In this document: one piece after another, positions 47,128-58,182 of the stretch
How positions within the stretch are numbered: the first letter of the stretch is position 1
Layout of the letters: every line of letters begins with the position of its first letter
The notes under the pieces: generated by a model
The model's database searches: none
What the model saw: the letters and a program-made list of their open reading frames with translations, nothing else
Told to the model about the DNA's origin: nothing
Source of the DNA: Imbricaverruca yamaguchii
Lineage: Eukaryota; Arthropoda; Thecostraca; Neoverrucidae
Length of the DNA stretch: 64,000 bases
Reading direction: 5' to 3'
NCBI GenBank assembly: GCA_034440575.1
Contig: JAOTOL010001554.1
Coordinates: forward strand, 1,214,001 to 1,278,000
Made by a program: the position numbers and the translations under genes

Positions 47128-47798
47128 TTTGCATGATGGGAGCCAACACCAGCATTTTCATAATCTTTTAGATTAAAGTCACCGAGAATAAGGCACTTCC
47201 TCTTAAAGTTTCTACTGATTTCCTCACAAATCACCTTGTCAAGCTCCAGTTGCTGAGAATGTGGCAGGGTTCCTGATCGGTAGAAAGCTCCTATCCTAAG
47301 AGTATTGCTGTTGCCTTTTCCCACAGTGACATCAAGCCAAATGGACTCCACAGACACATTTGTATCCCCACCTGCTACTTTTTGAGAACTGAATAAGCTA
47401 TTCATATAGAGCATTACATCACCCCCTTTCATTGCTGGACCCCTATTGCACGAAAACATATTGTATCCCTGGATCTCATAGTCCTGTAAGTTATCTCCAA
47501 AATACCCTTCACTGACCCATGCCTCTGTAATGCAAACAAAATCTGGTTCCTCCTCAGCAACATCACACTTGAACTCATCAAATTTGGAACGGATACTCTG
47601 AGCATTAAACATCATACACTTAACAAATGCTCCATAACCACCTTTGGCTTTTTCATATTGAGGAGCTCTTTTATCACTAGATGAACTATAACTGTGTCCC
47701 CTTGAGTTGCTGCTATTTGCAGACTTTGACGTTCTATTGCCTTGGCTGACACTATTGGAATATTCCTGAGTTGGCAATGCAATTTCATCCCTCCCCAC
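47028..47798 (-). pseudogene. CR1 ORF2 endonuclease domain (copy C)
   Basis: A 256-codon frame. The first 50 residues are Ser-rich. The apurinic-type endonuclease follows with FNAQSIR (64-70), TEAW with the catalytic Glu (91-94), a GGDVMLYM strand (125-132), GAFYR (170-174) and GDFNL (206-210). After HHAK (221-224) the frame is lost. The catalytic SDH block continues in the next frame as GKSDHNIV. This domain nicks the target for reverse transcription in active elements. Confidence 0.9.
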
Positions 47799-49025
47799 CC
47801 CATTTCCTAAAGGCGTATCAAAAAGCTAGAGACACTGAAGCAAAAAAACCAGATCAAGATCAGCAAAGCGAGCAAAAGAACTGGATTTAGCTAGAAACTG
47901 TAATGGGGACAGCAAAAAGTTCTTTAGTTTCTACAAGCTGAGTAAAGTTTCTAGCACAATTGGTCCACTGGAAGTAAATGGGACTACATTGGGTGAGGAT
48001 AGTGAGATGGTTGAGGAGCTGAGCAAGCAGTTCAAATCAGTGTTTACATTGGAAGATATGACAAATCTGCCGACCATACACCATAGTTCAGTGACATGGG
48101 ATCTGACAAATGATGTTGATTTCATTGATAGTGATGTTGTTTACAATCATATCAGGATAATCAAGCCAAACAAGGCAGCAGGACCTGATGAAATTTATGC
48201 TAGGGTGTTGCAGGAAACTGAAAAGGAACTGGCATTTCGACTTAGTATAATATTTTGTAGATCGGTTTCACAAAATGAAATTCCAACCAATTGGAAAAGG
48301 GCAAATGTAGTTCCTATTTTCAAGAAAGTACAAAGAGGGAAAGTTGAAAACTATAGGCCAATAAGTCTCACATCCCTAGTCTGCAAGGTACTCGAATCAA
48401 TTATCAAGGATAGAATAGTTAGTTATCTGGAAGGTAGCAGATTGATTCAAGATACTCAACATGGGTTTAGAAAAGTATGATCGTGTCTCACAAACCTCTT
48501 GGACTTTTTGAACTTCCCTACAGAACAATTTGATCAGGGATTTCAGGTTAATGTAGCATATCTTGACTTTAGTAAGGCCTTTGACAAGGTAGCCCATAAA
48601 CGGTTAATGATACAGCTTCAGTCCCATGGTATTGCAGGTAGCATCTTAAAATGGATAGACTTGTGGCTTTCAGATAGACAGCAAAGAGTGATGCTAAATG
48701 GTACAGTTTCATGGCAAAATGTTCTTGGTGGAGTCCCCCAGGGGTCAGTACTAGGGCCATTACTGTTCATTATATTTGTAAATAACATTGAAAGTGGCCT
48801 AAGCAGTGAAGTTTGGAAATTTGCAGATGATTTTAAGGTCTTTAGGGCAATAACAGGTCAGGATGAGCATATCTCGCTGCAAGAAGACTTAAACGAACTT
48901 GTGAAGTGGTCCGAAGAATGGCAAATTAAATTTAATTTTGATAAGTGCAGTCATGCATGTAGGTAAGCAGCATATGAAGGCTCCATACTTGATGGGTGGC
49001 CAAGTGCTATCAGTGACTCAACAGG

Positions 49026-49080
49026 AGAAGGATTTAGGTGTTATTCTAAACTAAAGGATTTAGGTGTTATTCTAAAGACT
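49026..49080 (+). repeat. Short tandem duplication inside CR1 copy D
   Basis: aaggatttaggtgttattct occurs twice within 55 bases here but once in copy C. It breaks the reading frame at the QQEKDLGVIL block. Confidence 0.85.
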
Positions 49081-49533
49081 GGGGGCATCAGAATAGACCA
49101 AGGAAGCCAGGAAGAAGGCACTGAGAATGCTCAGGGCAATAAATAGGAATGTATCATACAGAAGTGAGGAAGTGATCAGGAAGCCTTACTGTGCATATGT
49201 CAGGCCACATTTGGAATACTGCATCCAAGCTTGGTCTCCTAGCTATGAAAAAGATTGTTGGCTTTGAGAGAGAATGCAAAAGAGGGCTACACAAATGGTT
49301 AATGGCATAAGCAACCTGGCATATGAGGAAAGATTGAAGAAATTGAATATGTTTTCACTTAGATATAGAAGGCTGAGAGATCTCATTGAGGTCTTTAAAT
49401 TTGTCCATGGTCTGGAGAGGGGATACCTTGGGGAAATGTTTGAATTTTACAGAAATGATGCAATTAGAGGTGATAAATTCAAAATTAAAGTTAATCACAG
49501 CAGAACAAGGTTAAGGCAAACTTTCTTCACCAA

Positions 49534-49566
49534 CAGCTGGTTCCAGTAGAACACTGGAACCAGCTG
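49534..49566. repeat. Perfect 13-bp inverted repeat, loop of 7, in CR1 copy D
   Basis: cagctggttccag (49534-49546) and ctggaaccagctg (49554-49566) are exact reverse complements. Copies A and C have caggg-tag in place of the left arm, so the left arm was created by copying the right arm in inverted form. Confidence 0.9.
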
Positions 49567-49775
49567 CCAGAAAACATAGTCAGTAGCAGCACATTGAACA
49601 TCTTCAAAAACAGCATACACAATCATTATAAGAATAGAGGGCTTGCTTTTCAGTATTACAGGGAGGGCTGATTGACAGATTTGGTGGGCAACTGGTTCAG
49701 TGTACAGAGTGCAACCAAGAAAGGCCCTTGTGGCTCATAGTTGCACTAATCTTTTATGTCTATGTCTTTATAAAC

Positions 49776-50427
49776 ACCCAAAATGATGTAAGGGACAAAA
49801 ACCTACGACAGAGGCAAGGCGATATATACCTAGTAACATATATATCTAGTATATATGCCTGGCGATGTATATCTAGTAAAGGTATCTTGATATATACCAT
49901 ATAAATATATAACTGGTGGACAGACGTAAATAAATACCTGCACCATTTACAACTCAACTGCGTCATTAATGAATTTGAGAAGAAGCTTGCACCTAAAACG
50001 CTGCCTTCCATGGCGGGGTTGTCTAATTCGCAGCCTAACTGAAACTGTTAGATTAACGGTTGAACAAGATTTTAAAAGCACAGACTTTTGAGGCGACGCG
50101 CACGACGGCATGGGGATTACAATGGCAAAATGGACTTGAAAGATTGCAAAATGTTCAGAACAAGTGTACCAGAAGCTAATCAACATTTTATGTGTCTAGG
50201 TCTACTCATCGGGCCGCTGACACGGAAAACCCCAAGATGAGGGGCTCTGGAGACCCATCCACACCTCCGACCCGGCGAGGGTTAAGGCAGATGATGCCTT
50301 TGATCACAATTCCGCCGGTGTTGGCCAATCAGCGTTGATCCCTCGGCGCGACGAACGAACGCGACGAACCTAACTTAACCGAACTTTTGAGGCGACACGC
50401 AGGAAGGCATGGGGATTACAAGGGCCT
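49776..50427. other. AT-rich palindromic stretch and short duplicated segments
   Basis: 49800-49920 is dense in tatatatctagtatatat-type self-complementary words. cttttgaggcgacgcgca plus ggcatggggattacaa at about 50085-50123 recurs at 50385-50420 with a few changes. No gene was found. Confidence 0.55.
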
Positions 50428-50780
50428 GGGGCCAGTTTTACGAAGATCAATTTGTCTGATTTAAGAAATGTTTGTCTTGAATAAGACTTTTCCAGTTTCA
50501 TGAAAAGTATTATTTAGTAAGCAAGAATGTAAAACTATGACAAAAATACAAGCCGAATATATACTTATTCGAGACAAGATGGACGGTTGTGTTTCATGAA
50601 AGCTGGACTGTAAGACAAATTCACCCAAATATTCTTAGGTTCAAGAGCAAGAATTCAAGCACATAACTCCTGTGTAGATTGCATGCAGGGCTGCAGTGTG
50701 GTGGAGTGTTCCTCGGCCGGAACTATTCCTTTCCTCGCACGTTGCAAGAATTGGCCCCATGAAAATGGTGTCTCCCCACC

Positions 50781-51225
50781 TAATAAAAGACATAAAGACA
50801 TAAAAGATTAGTGCAACTCTGAGCCACAAGGGCCCTTCTTGGCTGCACTCTGTACACTGAACCAGTTGCCCACCAAATCTGCCAATCAGCCCTCCCTGTA
50901 ATACTGAAAAGCAAGCCCTCTATTCTTATAATGATTGTCTATGCTGTTTTTAAAGATGTTCAATGTGCTGCTACTGACGATGTTTTCTGGCAGCTGGTTC
51001 CAGTGTTCCACTACCCTGTTGGTGAAGAAAGTTTGCCTTAACCTTGTTCTTCTGTAGTTCATTTTAATTTTGAATTTATGACCTCTAATTGCATCATTTC
51101 TGTTAAATTCAAACATTTCCCCAAGGTATCCCCTCTCCAGACCATTGACAAATTTAAAAACCTCGATGAGATCTCCTCTCAGCCTTCTATATCTAAGTGA
51201 AAACATATTCAATTTCTTCAATCTA
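50781..51225 (-). mobile_element. CR1-type LINE, 5'-truncated copy E
   Basis: The last ~440 bases of the family. A 111-codon frame (51221-50886) is intact to the normal stop (QYYREG), with EHWNQLPENIVSSSTLN inside. The tail is ataaaagacataaagacata on the plus strand. The truncated 5' end runs straight into a degenerate caatttaacattt repeat. Confidence 0.92.
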
Positions 51226-51305
51226 ACATTTTTTTCAATTTAACATTTCATTCAATTCAATTCAACATTCAATTTAACGTTTTTTCAACCTAACATTTTA
51301 TCAAT
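51222..51305 (+). repeat. Degenerate (ttcaatttaacat)n repeat at the CR1 copy E 5' junction
   Basis: Five to six imperfect copies of a ~13-base word similar to the CR1 sequence immediately before it (attcaatttcttcaatctaacat). They are apparently made by slippage from that end. Confidence 0.75.
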
Positions 51306-52394
51306 ATTTGGATGTCCGGCCAACTATAATAACGGCGGGGGTTCCGAGGTAAAATTTCACCGGTCACACCATTTGAGGAGAATGACGAAGTGCCCTTTTA
51401 TTCAAGGCCCTCGAGGGTTATAGGACATCCCCAGTAAATAGCATCCATAGATTCAGGTCTCTCAAAATTATTATACGGGCAATAATTTACAATAATAATT
51501 TGCAGGGATACATGAAGGCAATGGGCGGGTCTAAATGAATAGGGACACATGTCACAAAGGGTAACGTATTATTTGGGATTGTTGAACATGTTTAAATTAT
51601 TTGCGGGTAAGCCAGCATACAGAGAGGTTGCAAGTGTCCTCCCATAAGCATGCAGAGCTGCACCAATGATTTCAGGGGATCCTCTGACTCATGGCTATCT
51701 GCACCACTAATTGTATTGTTCCCCAATCATTTCAGCACATAGCTATTCGTCAGATCTATGCTCACTTCTTTCTTCTCTGATGTCGCTCGGAACACTTCAG
51801 TTTTTTTTTTGTGGCGTTGCTGGTTTCTGGACCCTATGCTCAATGAATGCAAGAATTAATGTATTATCTTCCAACTCGATTCCACATCATGTATTGCAGC
51901 TATTGTCGCCATCTATTATCGGTATGCCCTAATGCTGTCGGCCAGTCAGCTGATAATGTAAACAAACAACTAGTGGTGAAAGAAACCGGCGATCGCAACC
52001 CGTCGTTTTTTAAGCACTTCATTAATTTTATCTTACACATTGTGTGTTAAACATTTATAATGTATTGCAGTTAGATGTAGGTATACATTTGCAACGCGAA
52101 TTCAAAATTATCGTGTTCCTAACATTTCAGTAACACACACATTAAGAAACCACCTTTAAACAACATCTACGAACAATCGAAAAAGTAAGACGTTTGAACT
52201 AAGATATCTTGAATTTCATGACACTGGTTTTAAAATATTCTTAGATTCTTTAACATTAACGTTTCCTAGTTTTTAAATGTATTAGATTTTCGTGAAACTG
52301 GCCCCTGGTCTGTACTAGAATCTCTAATGTCCAACACTTTGAAGGGTCTAAAAAACAGACACCGTCACACCTACACGGTTTGACCGACAGCATC

Positions 52395-52995
52395 TCGCCG
52401 ACATGGCCGATCTCGGCACCCCTTAGCTCCATCTTAATGAAACCTTCACCAAACAAACGGCCGTGTGCCGGAGGTGCGCGGTTTAGACATTCGTGACATG
52501 TCAAGTCAAAGGTCACCAAATCGCAGAAAAGCACCATTTTTTACTCACCGACATGACCGACCTCGGTAACCGCTGGCTCGATCTTAATGGAACCTTCGCC
52601 AAACGATCGCTCGTATGCTAGAGGCGTGCGGTTTACACCTTTGTGGCCTTGGGTTAAGTCAAAGGTCACAAAATCGCCAAAGAACCAAAAATACTTCCTC
52701 GCAGACATGGCCGATCTACGTAACCACTGGGTAGATCTTAATGCAACCTTCACCAAAAGATCGGTTGTGTGCTAGAGGCATGCGCTTTGTACTTTCGTGG
52801 CCTTGGGTCAAGTCAAAGGTCACTCAATCGCCGAAGAACCAAAAATATTTATCCGCAGACATAGGCGATCTCCGCAACCGCTGAATCGATCTCCATGAAT
52901 CCTTTACCAAACGAACGGTCGTGTGCCGAAGGCGCGCGGTTTGGCTTTCGTGACCTTGTGTCAGGTGAAAGGTCACCAAATCCCAGAAACACATT
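52395..52995 (+). repeat. ~153-bp satellite, four units, each with a DR1-like half-site pair
   Basis: Units start at the phrase c(c/a)gacatggccgatct at 52398, 52548, 52702 and 52855. Each contains caccaaacgatcggtcgtgt-like and gaggcgtgcggttt-like blocks, then aagtcaaaggtca or caggtgaaaggtca (52501-52516, ~52652-52670, 52807-52822, 52961-52977). AGGTCA repeats spaced by one base (DR1) are binding sites for RXR/USP, HNF4 and COUP-TF receptors. Here the first half is imperfect. Function is not shown. Confidence 0.88.
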
Positions 52996-53119
52996 TTTCG
53001 GGGTCACCCGTCAACCAGATGAAAAGCTCCGTCTGCCCCAAGCCTCGCACCCGGCATCTCCATGTCGTTGGACCAACTCGGTACCGATTACGCCAGCGGC
53101 TCCGACGGATGGTCCGCGT

Positions 53120-53368
53120 TTAAGTTAAATGGTGTCTGTGGGCATAGCATGGGTCAAATTAACACCATTTTACAGAATAAATTACACGCTCATATGAAAG
53201 CTTCACACGGTTATCGAAATACCATGAAACAAGCTTTCAGGTGACATATAATTTATTCGCATCACCTATACTTTTTACTGAGGAACATACGCGGGAAGGT
53301 ACCATTTATTGCTGTCGTGATAACCTGCTGAACCCAAATCAGAGCCCAGATGACGTCACCGGCCGCAA
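53120..53368 (+). repeat. ~250-bp dispersed repeat, copy 1
   Basis: Shares its length with 62377-62626, including taccatgaaacaagctttca, acccaaatcag and gcccagatgacgtc. Both copies lie in the same orientation. No coding capacity is evident. It could be a SINE-like or MITE-like element. Confidence 0.88.
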
Positions 53369-55141
53369 ATAAACATTGGATCTTCTCCGGCTTGGGTACT
53401 AAGACTAATGGGTACAAAGGAACCTAGTAGGTTTTCTAGTTCCAGCCCAAGTGACGTAAAGATAAATGTGCTAGATTTATAGTATAATCCTCCAGGATTT
53501 TGGTATATATGGTGACGTCACGTAAACATTCCAAATCGTTTTAAAACCTGGCTAAGATTCAGCTGTGGCGAAGTGAAGACATGAGAGTGTTGTGGTTTGG
53601 CATGCGATGTTTCTGATTGTTGGTGTGGGTACATGAAGCTGAGGAGTATTATTTGGGTGAATGGGGTATTGAACATGCTCTTGCGTTTGGTGCAGAATTT
53701 CTTCAGCTCATTGGATACAAAAACCTTCAACCTGTTATCGTGCATAACGCTTAAAGTTTCACGAACTGAAATTGCAACCATAGCTGGATTTACCGAATAT
53801 GAACCTAGGCTTACCGGTAAATGCATGCTTTAATTCGTTTAATGAATCCTTGGAATTTATAATTCTGATGCAATGTTTATGAAGGTGACTAAGATGATGG
53901 AATCGTTCATTTTCTGTGCAAATGCTTACTTTTCAGATTGTATGCAAAATAACAACAAAAATGACTTAAGTATTAGAACATTTAATTAAATGTAGACAAA
54001 AATGCAGCATGACTTAATCTAACCTATCCTGACCTCCCTTTGGAGAAAAAGCTTTGCTACCTATGTCTTGGAATATTAAAATATTCAATGTGAAGTGAAC
54101 ACCAGATGAAAGCAACATACATGTTGTGGCAGATATGACCATGGTTCAATACCCATTGCCCAACATATGGAAACCATTAGCTGGCACTAAAATGTAAATA
54201 TATTTAGCATGACATGTACCTCATTATCTGCTCTCTAGCCCTGAGCTAAATAATAAGAAGGTAAGGTATTTTGTAGATTAAGTAGGAAGTCTCTGATATG
54301 AAGGCTATCAGAATAAATTTTAAAATTTTATATGTGTCTAAATGTATGCATATGGGAGTTGCTCCATAGCTTTAAGGGCAGCATTAATGTGCATTTTGTT
54401 GGAAGTATCCTGCTTTCCAACTATGATGCTTTTGTGAACTCAATTTTCTTACCATGAAAATTTGAATTACCATGCATAATTAATATAATTTTCTCATTGG
54501 AGTTCATATTCACTGGGGCATTCTTTCTGGATGGTCACATCCTAGACCATAAATATTAGTAACTTGAGGTGCGCTGTGTTCATAAGCTAGTTCACAAAGA
54601 CATATGACCCATAAACAAAGAGGCACACTGAATGCACTTTGGAGGAAAATTGGACCAACTACAGTACAAAGGATGCTATTAAGAAGAGGATTTGTGGCCA
54701 TGCGTACTTAAAAATATGAATAAAGCACTAAGCCACAGCTTGTTCTCACAAGTAAGGCGCATTCTTCTGATAGCAAATAATGTCAGCATTTGGTACAGAT
54801 ACCTGGCTGTAATGCTGAAACATTAATCATATGTGTTGTTACCGGCCCTGATATTGCGCAACGCCTGCATTCCGGGGCATTTACGCATGCTCCTGCCGGC
54901 CGCCCGCCGGCGACCGAGCGATTGTTGTTTGTGGGACTCTGTACGGGACGGGTGTGCTGAGTGGTGTCTGAACAGTGGAATACAAGTGAAGTGTACAGCT
55001 GACGTTTTAACAGTGTAGTTTTCCCTTATTCCAAAATGGTGCGGAAATAGGGACTGAAACATGTCTGTGTACATTCCTGTCAATATTATAAGCCTCAGTG
55101 CACTGAGCATTCAATTTTAGGTGAATTCCAATTGGGGTTTT
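53369..55141. other. No firm gene; CpG-poor, with a GC-rich patch at 54840-54960
   Basis: 53830-54800 is AT-rich and CpG-poor. Parts (53875-53945) resemble 58175-58240 at low identity. The GC-rich patch 54840-54960, with CpG-rich sequence before a short spliced-looking segment, could be a promoter or 5' exon. Nothing further confirms it. Confidence 0.35.
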
Positions 55142-55419
55142 ATCACTTCAGGCAGGGAGTTGATCACCCTGCTGCCTCACTCTGGGATACACTCATGGTC
55201 AGTGCTATCGACAGGCCTTCAAGGCTGATGCAGGGGGAAATTAAAGCTTTCATCCAGATGTCTCCGAATGTTTGCTTGAAAAACCAAGGAATCAACAACT
55301 TTAAGCTGCAGTGTTCTGAGGTTATGGAAGGGACTGCTCCTACTGCTCGCACCGCCTTCCCTTCCCCACCAACAGAACCACCTATATTTCATGAGCTGGA
55401 TTTTACATTGGAGGTCTAA
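55142..55419 (+). CDS. Possible exon, unrecognised
   Basis: An open frame ending in TAA encodes QGVDHPAASLWDTLM and FIQMSPNVCLKNQGINN, then a Pro-rich end with FHELDFTLEV. tttatcacttcag at its left could be an acceptor. Composition is protein-like, but no family is recognised and the upstream exon is unknown. A retroelement fragment is an alternative. Confidence 0.25.
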
Positions 55420-55632
55420 GCCACTTTCAGTGATTAAGACTCGGGGTTCACACATCCTAGATAGAGTAGCGTGAACAATGGCGTACCTAGTATTTGCATG
55501 CGGGAGAAAACGGATTTCAAGGTGGCTCAAGCAGAATTCATACAAATAGTCGCCGGATTTCGATCAATATATTTAATAGGTGCCCATTGTTATCTTATAC
55601 TGAAATAAATAGGAACAACTTATCAACATACG

Positions 55633-55975
55633 CCGCCCCGGTAGCTCAGTTGGTCAGAGCGCTGGTCTGCACCGGTCTCCCCTGTCCTGGCAACACAGGG
55701 TTCGAGTTGTTTCGCGCGCTCGCATTTAGGCCGGGAGTGTTAGTTTGTTGGCAGCTGGCCCAATAAGGCTGGGGACGAGATACCGGACGGCCTTGTCGGT
55801 GCATTGACGGCACGTTAAACTTTTGACCAAAATTCCGCCGTTGAACTGGAATTCATGGATCAGCTGGTGGGGCCAGGGTTCACGCAACAAGCTCTGCTTA
55901 GCAATAGAACCCTGGTTCCTAAAGAAACCCCAGCAACAACTCGGACTAAATTTATCATTAAAAAACTTAATTTAG
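55633..55975 (+). mobile_element. tRNA-derived SINE family 1, copy 1
   Basis: The head ccccggtagctcagttggtc (A box) and ggttcgagttg (B box) are typical of a tRNA-derived RNA polymerase III promoter. The ~340-base body holds ggccgggagtgttag and ggaattcatggatcagctgg, and ends ggttcctaaa then A/T-rich sequence. A second copy lies inverted at 60828-61156. Not a functional tRNA: the anticodon arm and acceptor stem are distorted. Confidence 0.9.
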
Positions 55976-57939
55976 CGCTACAAGATGCCAAACCCATCAC
56001 CATCGTTCCTATGTCAGTGGATTTCAACCTTCTCCCTCCGGTTAAAATACTTACGAAATTATCGGCAAGTTTTCATATATAAGACGGCCAGCATATACAT
56101 ATATATATTGCTATATGCATATCATTATTATTATGATTATTATATCATATCTTATTTGGGTGCAAAATTCATGAAGATAATGGGAAGCTCCACATCAATA
56201 GGTCACATGCTCCGTGGTACCCCTCGTTAATTAAAAGTTTAAATTATTAGGGGATAGAGCCAGCATTGAGCAGGCACTTGCCCGTCAAGAATATGACAAA
56301 GAACACCCCTGGTCTAAACACATATTAATGAGAAATGGAAAACAATCCTGAAAACCAGCTGCATGTTCCGTATCTGCACATGGGTGCTAAGGGCGTGCTA
56401 TTCCAATCAGTATCGGTACCTCCACCGGCAGCCTAAATGTAATGTTGGCGCATTTTCCTGGTCAGAGAGCTTCCACCTTCCCATGGGTGGCGCACGCCCC
56501 TAGTGCTCCCACCCTTGTTTACGGCCCTGAACCGAGTGGGGAGGAATTATGCTGCAAAAGTTATCTCTTACTTACTCCTACCCCTCCGTCCCGGCCGTGA
56601 TCTTCAGTTGGCCTGTCCCATCATACTGCTACTACCCGTGGCACCGCGCGATTCCTGCGGCACTCGACATGAATGTAGTCAGCGTGTAGTAGTCATGAAT
56701 GTAGTCAGCGTGCCATTCAGTTAAGTTTGACTGGAGGGCCTACGGAACTGAGCAATTGTCCATCCTATGCGACGTCACCGGTTGCCAAACGATATTGGAG
56801 GGCCCCGGTTCTGGCGACCTCATCCGGAATAGGCTGAGCTTCGGGGTTGAATCCAAGATAACTAGAGACAACAGGTGCTCCAAAGTTGGCTGTTCTAGTA
56901 TAGTTAGTTTAAACGCCAAGTGACGTCTTATACCAGAGGCGCTTTTTTATTCCAGAATACTGCTGAATTATATTCTGGTTTTGGACTATACCAATAAATC
57001 TACTAAATATGGTGCTTTTATTTTAGCACAATTATGGCGCTTTTCTCATGATTAGATTCCCCGTTGGTTGTAAAGCATATCAGTCATTCATTGAAGCTTG
57101 AATATTCTATCTTATTCTGCTAGCGTGCCGGTGGCTTTGAACCGAAAGGCACCATCCACAAAATTAATTTATCCATGGCGTGGTTGATATTGAGAACACA
57201 CACCTCAGACAATTTATGCGAATTAAGGCCTTATACCCACAATGTCAACTTGGTCAGCATGTCATTGATGCAATCTGGTGATTAATGTTGGCATGTGCGT
57301 TGGTCCCCTGTCAGTTATCATATTGTTTCTGTGTGCTACATGTAATCATGGCATACTGTGCCATTCACCAACTTGTGGATAATTTTGTAATTGCTTGCCC
57401 ATTGTATCATGGCTGGGCAGTAGAGGTAATAGGGTAAGAGGGAGTTTCCAAACACTTAATGCATGAAACAAATTGCTCTACTGCTGCTTTTGTGTGGCCA
57501 AACAAGTAATTATACTGTTTACTGAATTTCAAAAAATGAAGATGGTATCCATATTCAGATGGTTCTCTCTATCAAAGTCATCTAACCACTCACATAGAGC
57601 TACTTTAAAACATATAATTGTTTTGTAGTGTTGTGCCATATTCTGAACATGAAAGTAGTTGTGCAGGATTACTTCACTGTAGCTGTTGTGGTACCAATTA
57701 TTAGTAGCCACTAAAAATACTGGTGTAATTGCCAAAAATATCAGACCTTAAAATACATTTTCAAGGAAATGTGTACTTTTTAGTTAAAATTTGAATTCTT
57801 GATATCCCTTTCCAATGCAAAGTTGATTGATGTGGTTAAAATGTGACCACTCTCTCTCACCTGTACTGTGTGAGATGTGATTTAAGGTTTCATTATTGCA
57901 GTTTTGAGTGTTTACAAGTGACGTTTTGCATATTTTTAC
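55976..57939. other. No gene recognised; TA/TTA microsatellite at 56095-56150
   Basis: A short AT microsatellite is followed by unique sequence. 57200 onward is CpG-poor. Confidence 0.4.
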
Positions 57940-58182
57940 CTAGGCAAAGCTAAAATGAGGTTGGGATAAGTTTGGCATTTCTTTAGCTTCCTGAATTTTC
58001 AGATCGAATTGTTCATGAATGCGATTTTTTTTATTGGAAACTAATTTATGTTCTCTTCTGAAAAGAGGCAAGGCTGGAGCTGTGTGAGTTTTTTTTACAA
58101 TTGCACCCGCAGAAGAAGATTTGCATTTTAGTTGAGGTTGCATTTGAAGAAAAAATTGTAAATGCATGTTTCTGAATGTCAT
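57940..58182 (-). CDS. Possible exon of a charged protein, unrecognised
   Basis: The minus-strand frame reads KKTHTAPALPLFRREHKL then SNKKNRIHEQFDLKIQEAKE and stops with TAG. An acceptor (ctcacacag) at ~58088 fits. The pattern of a Pro-Leu-x-F segment followed by a charged helix recalls TPX2-type microtubule-binding repeats, but this is a loose similarity. AG/GTAAAA directly at the stop codon is curious and may be chance. Confidence 0.25.
   Translation of the reverse strand: MTFRNMHLQFFLQMQPQLKCKSSSAGAIVKKTHTAPALPLFRREHKLVSNKKNRIHEQFDLKIQEAKEMPNLSQPHFSFA

Larger units (their letters stand above)
44684..47806 (-). mobile_element. CR1-type LINE copy C, nearly complete ORF2
   Basis: About 3.1 kb on the minus strand, from the endonuclease domain at 47800 down to a 3' tail of gacataaa-type repeats (44684-44715 on plus). 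Endonuclease, reverse transcriptase and the CR1 C-terminal domain are all present in order. Only two lesions break ORF2: a frameshift near 47128 and a TAA at 46630-46632. The copy stops at the junction with oppositely oriented copy D at 47806/47807, so ORF1 and the 5' UTR are lacking. It is the best-preserved mobile element in the window. Confidence 0.93.
47807..49775 (+). mobile_element. CR1-type LINE copy D, 5'-truncated, opposite orientation to C
   Basis: Begins at the ORF2 position equivalent to 46633 of copy C and continues to the tttatgtctatgtctttata tail (49751-49775). ORF fragments at 47989-48480 and 48499-48966 carry NKAAGPDEIYARV, YLDFSKAFDKV, GVPQGSVLGP and FADD-like FADDFKVFR. A TGA at ~48478 and later frameshifts disable it. 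Copies C and D share about 1.95 kb in inverted orientation, separated by the endonuclease part of C. Confidence 0.93.
50428..52305. mobile_element. Candidate TIR element (MITE-like) with a nested CR1
   Basis: ggggccagttttacgaa (50428-50444) is inverted at 52289-52305 (ttcgtgaaactggcccc), with 16 of 17 positions matching. Internal words such as gtttcatgaaa recur near the left end. No transposase ORF is visible. CR1 copy E (50781-51225) lies inside, so this element would be the older. A target duplication was not identified. Confidence 0.5.

Noticed and set aside
44684..49775. Twin-priming 5' inversion as origin of the CR1 pair
   Set aside because: In twin priming the inverted part lies upstream of the direct part in the RNA. 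Here both copies contain the same reverse transcriptase and 3' tail, so two insertions or an inverted duplication is required.
55633..55710. Functional tRNA gene
   Set aside because: A and B boxes are good, but the acceptor stem and anticodon arm do not fold properly. The unit continues into a shared ~340-bp SINE body with a second copy at 60828-61156.
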